A stretch of 64,000 nt of DNA from Chitinophaga silvatica (GTDB lineage: Bacteria > Bacteroidota > Bacteroidia > Chitinophagales > Chitinophagaceae). Both the position numbers and the translations under genes were made by a program. The notes below the pieces were generated by a model. It had not been told where the DNA came from. It searched no databases and saw only the letters and a list, made by a program, of their open reading frames with translations. The stretch is from positions 496,001 through 560,000 of the forward strand of contig NZ_QPMM01000002.1 of NCBI RefSeq assembly GCF_003419895.1, written 5' to 3'. Positions 61,300 through 64,000 of this stretch are shown here, piece after piece. The number at the start of each line of letters is the position of its first letter. Within the stretch, counting starts at the first letter, position 1.

Positions 61300-63675
61300 C
61301 TATAACCCAATTGTTATTCCTGCAAAGAAATTGGTTCCTGCCATTGGGTAATAGTAATTGTCGTAGATCACCTTATTCTGACTTGCATCGAAGTATGGCC
61401 AGGTGCTTCCATTAGGCTCATATTTCTTGTTGAAAATATTATTCAGCATAAACTGCAATCCCAGTTCGCGAAACAGTTTCTGAGGCACCAGATAATTGAT
61501 ACGCAAATTGCTGACAAAATATGGATCAAGACTACCAGCTATATTGGATGTATTATCCATATACTGTCTGCTTACATATTTTCCAATTAAATCTATATTC
61601 AGATCTTTAACTGGTCTTGCTGTGAAAGTAGCGCCACCAACAAAAGCCGGTGAGAAGGAAATGTTAGCCTTATTGATCACCTGTGTATGGACGTCGGCAT
61701 TTTCGTCATAGGTCACAGCATGGTAATCCAGAACTTTATTACTGCTTAAAGCTCCATTGGCTGCAATACTGAACATTGGCGACAGATTCACTGATCCATT
61801 CACTTCAACGCCTAAACGATAGCTTTTAGGAATATTGGTACGGATGTAGGCACCTACATCTGTTAACATCCCGGTTTGTACAAGCTGATTTTTATAGCGC
61901 ATATAGTAAACATTGGCTTCTACAGCTGCTTTACTGCTTCTCCAGCTATACCCGGCTTCCAGGTCCTGTAGTTCTTCCGGTTTAGGAACTGAGGCTCCGT
62001 AATTGCTTTCAAAATCGCTGCGGGTAGGCTCTTTGTGCGCTAATGCTATGGATGCAAATACTCTGTTAGCTGCATTGATATTGTAGGAAATACCGGCTTT
62101 AGGATTGAAGAAGTTGTAATTCACATGCTCAATATATGTTGGTGCAGCTTCAAATCCATCCATGTAGTACATGATGTTACGATATTGTACATCCGCGAAT
62201 AAACTTAACTGCTGAGTTAATTTATATTCGTTTTTCCAGTAGATATTGAAATCATTTTTTTGAGCTGGGTAACGGTAATACTCCTGATCTTTGTTGATAC
62301 CAACTTGTGCCCAGATGATTTTACCATAATGATCGCCGGTATATCTGTTCCATCCACCACCAAGGCTCCAGTTATATTTATTGCCGGTGCGGTTAACAGA
62401 AAATACAGTACCATAGAAATAATTATCTAACCAAAGCTGTCTGACTAAATCTGTAGTGTGAACTGAATCTCCATTAATAATCGGGTATTCCAATCCATAT
62501 TCCGAGTATTCCTGTTGTGCTCTGTATTGTTCATAGTAACCTCTTCCCCTGGTCATGTGAAGAGCTACGTTGAAGTTGAGATGTGAATTGATTTTCTGGT
62601 TGAGGAACAACTGATAATGATCTTGCTGATAGTTATCAGTTTCATTGTCGTATGGAGTTCCTGGTTTTTTAGTACCGGCTGAATTATAAGTTCTGTCGGT
62701 AAGTAATTTATCTTCCGGTACACCATTCCATGCCTGATAGGTTTTTTCTTTTCCGGAGAAAACATTCAGTCTTATGGCGGTATTGTCGGAGATATAAGCT
62801 GCAGAGGTATAGAAGGAACGGAGGTCGGAGGTCGCACGATCTATATATCCATCTGAAGAGATTTTAGACAATCGGGCATCAATGGTAAAATGATTGTTGA
62901 TAAGTCCTGAACCTGCTTTAACAGTATGTTTCCAGCTATTGAATGAGCCATAGCTGTTACTGATTTCTCCATACGCTTTTTCATTGAATTCATTGGTAGA
63001 GAGATTTAATGATGCTCCGAAAGCACCGGCACCATTGGTTGAAGTACCAACACCTCTTTGAAGTTGAATGCTATTCGTTGACGAAGCAAAATCCGGCATA
63101 TTCACAAAAAATGTTCCCTGGGATTCGGCATCATTAATAGGAATACCATTTACGGTAACATTGATTCTGGTAATATCTGAGCCACGAACTCTCATTCCGG
63201 TGTATCCGATTCCCGTACCTGCATCCGAGTTAGTAACTACAGAGGGTTGCTGATCCAATAATAGTGGCAGATCCTGACCCAGGTTTTGTTTTTTAATATC
63301 GGCCGCGGTCAGTGTTGTGCTAACAAATGGAGAATTTTTGCCGGCTCTCAAACTACTGATCTCAACAGGTTTTACAAAGAGTGTAATTGCTTCCAGGGAA
63401 ATATTGAGCTGTTGTGGCTGACCAGTGGTGGTAATGGTAGCAGTATAATTTTTATAGCCAATATAGCTGGCATTAATGGTATAAGTTCCCTGTTTGGAAA
63501 GACGGATGCTGTAATGTCCTTCCTGGTTGGTAAGATCGCCGGTTTTGCTGATGCTGATAGTTACCCCTTCTAAAGGTTTTCCGGTTGAAAGGTCGGTAAC
63601 GGTACCAGTGACAAGCGATTGTGCGTTTACAGCGCCAACTATGCAAAGTAGCGCTAATAACATTAGCTGTCTCAT
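61300..63675 (-). CDS. TonB-dependent outer-membrane receptor, probable thiamine transporter
   Basis: Outer-membrane receptor of 791 residues. Signal peptide (LLCIVGAVNAQ), a carboxypeptidase-D regulatory-like domain (residues 20-95: VTGTVTDLSTGKPLEGVTIS), plug domain (DLPLLLDQQPSVVTNSDAG; GMRVRGSDITRINVTVNGIP) and a beta-barrel that ends in a terminal aromatic-rich strand (NFFAGITIGL). It is not a SusC: the SusC length (about 1000) and a SusD partner are missing. The TPP riboswitch just upstream points to uptake of thiamine or a precursor. Confidence 0.92.
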   Translation of the reverse strand: MRQLMLLALLCIVGAVNAQSLVTGTVTDLSTGKPLEGVTISISKTGDLTNQEGHYSIRLSKQGTYTINASYIGYKNYTATITTTGQPQQLNISLEAITLFVKPVEISSLRAGKNSPFVSTTLTAADIKKQNLGQDLPLLLDQQPSVVTNSDAGTGIGYTGMRVRGSDITRINVTVNGIPINDAESQGTFFVNMPDFASSTNSIQLQRGVGTSTNGAGAFGASLNLSTNEFNEKAYGEISNSYGSFNSWKHTVKAGSGLINNHFTIDARLSKISSDGYIDRATSDLRSFYTSAAYISDNTAIRLNVFSGKEKTYQAWNGVPEDKLLTDRTYNSAGTKKPGTPYDNETDNYQQDHYQLFLNQKINSHLNFNVALHMTRGRGYYEQYRAQQEYSEYGLEYPIINGDSVHTTDLVRQLWLDNYFYGTVFSVNRTGNKYNWSLGGGWNRYTGDHYGKIIWAQVGINKDQEYYRYPAQKNDFNIYWKNEYKLTQQLSLFADVQYRNIMYYMDGFEAAPTYIEHVNYNFFNPKAGISYNINAANRVFASIALAHKEPTRSDFESNYGASVPKPEELQDLEAGYSWRSSKAAVEANVYYMRYKNQLVQTGMLTDVGAYIRTNIPKSYRLGVEVNGSVNLSPMFSIAANGALSSNKVLDYHAVTYDENADVHTQVINKANISFSPAFVGGATFTARPVKDLNIDLIGKYVSRQYMDNTSNIAGSLDPYFVSNLRINYLVPQKLFRELGLQFMLNNIFNKKYEPNGSTWPYFDASQNKVIYDNYYYPMAGTNFFAGITIGL

Positions 63676-63700
63676 TTAATTATGTCTGTTTTCTATTTAG

Positions 63701-63785
63701 TCATTCCTAACCAGCATTACCTGGTCAAGGTTCCTTGGGTGTGATCTCAGCCTGAAAAGTAAGGCACCCCATTTATGGTATTTGC
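63701..63785 (-). promoter_or_regulatory. TPP riboswitch (THI element)
   Basis: On the minus strand the leader contains GGGGTGCC, then CAGGCTGAGATCACACCC, then GAACCTTGACCAGGTAATGC and a closing TAGGA, in the order of the thiamine pyrophosphate aptamer (P1-P2-P3 with the CTGAGA core and the ACCTGA-like P4/P5 element). It ends about 25 bp before the receptor start, so binding of TPP could mask translation start or stop transcription. This switch type before a TonB receptor is known in Bacteroidota. Confidence 0.93.
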
Positions 63786-63798
63786 GTATAACGCAGTA

Positions 63799-63806
63799 CA
63801 AAGGTA
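63799..63806 (-). promoter_or_regulatory. -7 promoter element of the thiamine receptor gene
   Basis: The minus strand reads TACCTTTG, a match to TAnnTTTG, just upstream of the riboswitch start. The -33 region is A/T-rich without a clear TTTG. Confidence 0.55.
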
Positions 63807-63924
63807 TAGATGTGAATTTTAAAATAAGAAATTATTTTTCGGATGAATAAAATAGTGTAATTTGAATAGGTACTTCTTTAGGTCATCATTTCTAAATTTT
63901 TTAACCATTTAATCTTTATTACTG

Positions 63925-64000
63925 ATGATCAGAATGCAGCTAATCGGGCATTTAGGCCGCGATGTAGTAAAAAGAGAAGTTAACGGTGCTGTTGTATTTT
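63925..64000 (+). CDS. ssb: single-stranded DNA-binding protein, N-terminal fragment
   Basis: The frame from ATG 63925 runs off the right edge after 25 residues. MIRMQLIGHLGRDVVKREVN matches the first OB-fold strand of Bacteroidota SSB (QLIGHLGRDxxxxxV). A second in-frame ATG lies at 63934. Confidence 0.8.
   Translation, partial: MIRMQLIGHLGRDVVKREVNGAVVF

Overview
The window reads as chromosomal DNA of a Bacteroidota bacterium, most likely of the Chitinophaga group. The evidence is the set of promoters with TTTG / TAnnTTTG elements, a LytTR regulator next to a LytS-type kinase, a FucP-like sugar importer of NagP type, Tat-exported GH109, a MurB/YpdA/MtaB/PriA set typical of the phylum, a transcarbamylase of the N-succinyl/N-acetyl-ornithine type, and a TonB receptor behind a TPP riboswitch. 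There is no rRNA, no transposase, no integrase and no CRISPR array.

Layout. 1-4 kb: end of a LytS-type kinase with its LytTR regulator, then a manganese/iron module (DtxR-type regulator, Nramp transporter fused to a universal-stress domain, hot-dog thioesterase). 4-12 kb: a lipoprotein, tRNA-Val, a Kef-type antiporter, the N-degron pair clpS-aat, a DinB-fold protein, mtaB. 11-22 kb: housekeeping genes (plsC-priA, murB, ypdA with an amidotransferase and a methyltransferase, envelope proteins of unknown role). 22-29 kb: a contractile-injection cargo island with a VgrG spike, a 111-bp tandem repeat, a 1078-residue PAAR-like effector with a GH19/lysozyme-like domain, and an exported SH3-like protein that may give immunity. 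30-48 kb: a glycan salvage region without SusC/SusD: nagB, GH20, phosphatase and phosphodiesterase, cutC, glycosylasparaginase, ROK kinase, two FucP-type importers, galK, GH109 and GH29. Together these would strip and use hexosamine, fucose and galactose from glycoprotein-like glycans. 48-57 kb: a complete arginine operon (GNAT, argG, argC, argD, argF', argB, argE, argH). 57-61 kb: three tandem copies of a two-gene module (HEPN-like protein plus a small partner) and a broken RhuM-Fic gene. 61-64 kb: thiamine-type TonB receptor and the start of ssb.

Most notable. (1) Between the promoter and first gene of the arginine operon lies an unannotated 38-codon ORF that ends in an arginine cluster with tandem CGA codons, directly against two strong hairpins. 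This is what an arginine leader-peptide attenuator looks like. (2) The HEPN/partner modules keep almost identical 5' ends and intergenic DNA (a perfect 339-bp direct repeat) but have diverged 3' ends. A fourth, truncated 5' cassette lies on the far side of the RhuM-Fic gene. The pattern suggests a recombining toxin-antitoxin or defence array that I cannot match to a named system. (3) The 111-bp repeat before the injection effector is built from decayed copies of that gene's own 5' end. (4) Long near-perfect hairpins sharing an arm motif sit at several gene ends.

All functional assignments rest on reading motifs and architecture by eye; no database search was run.
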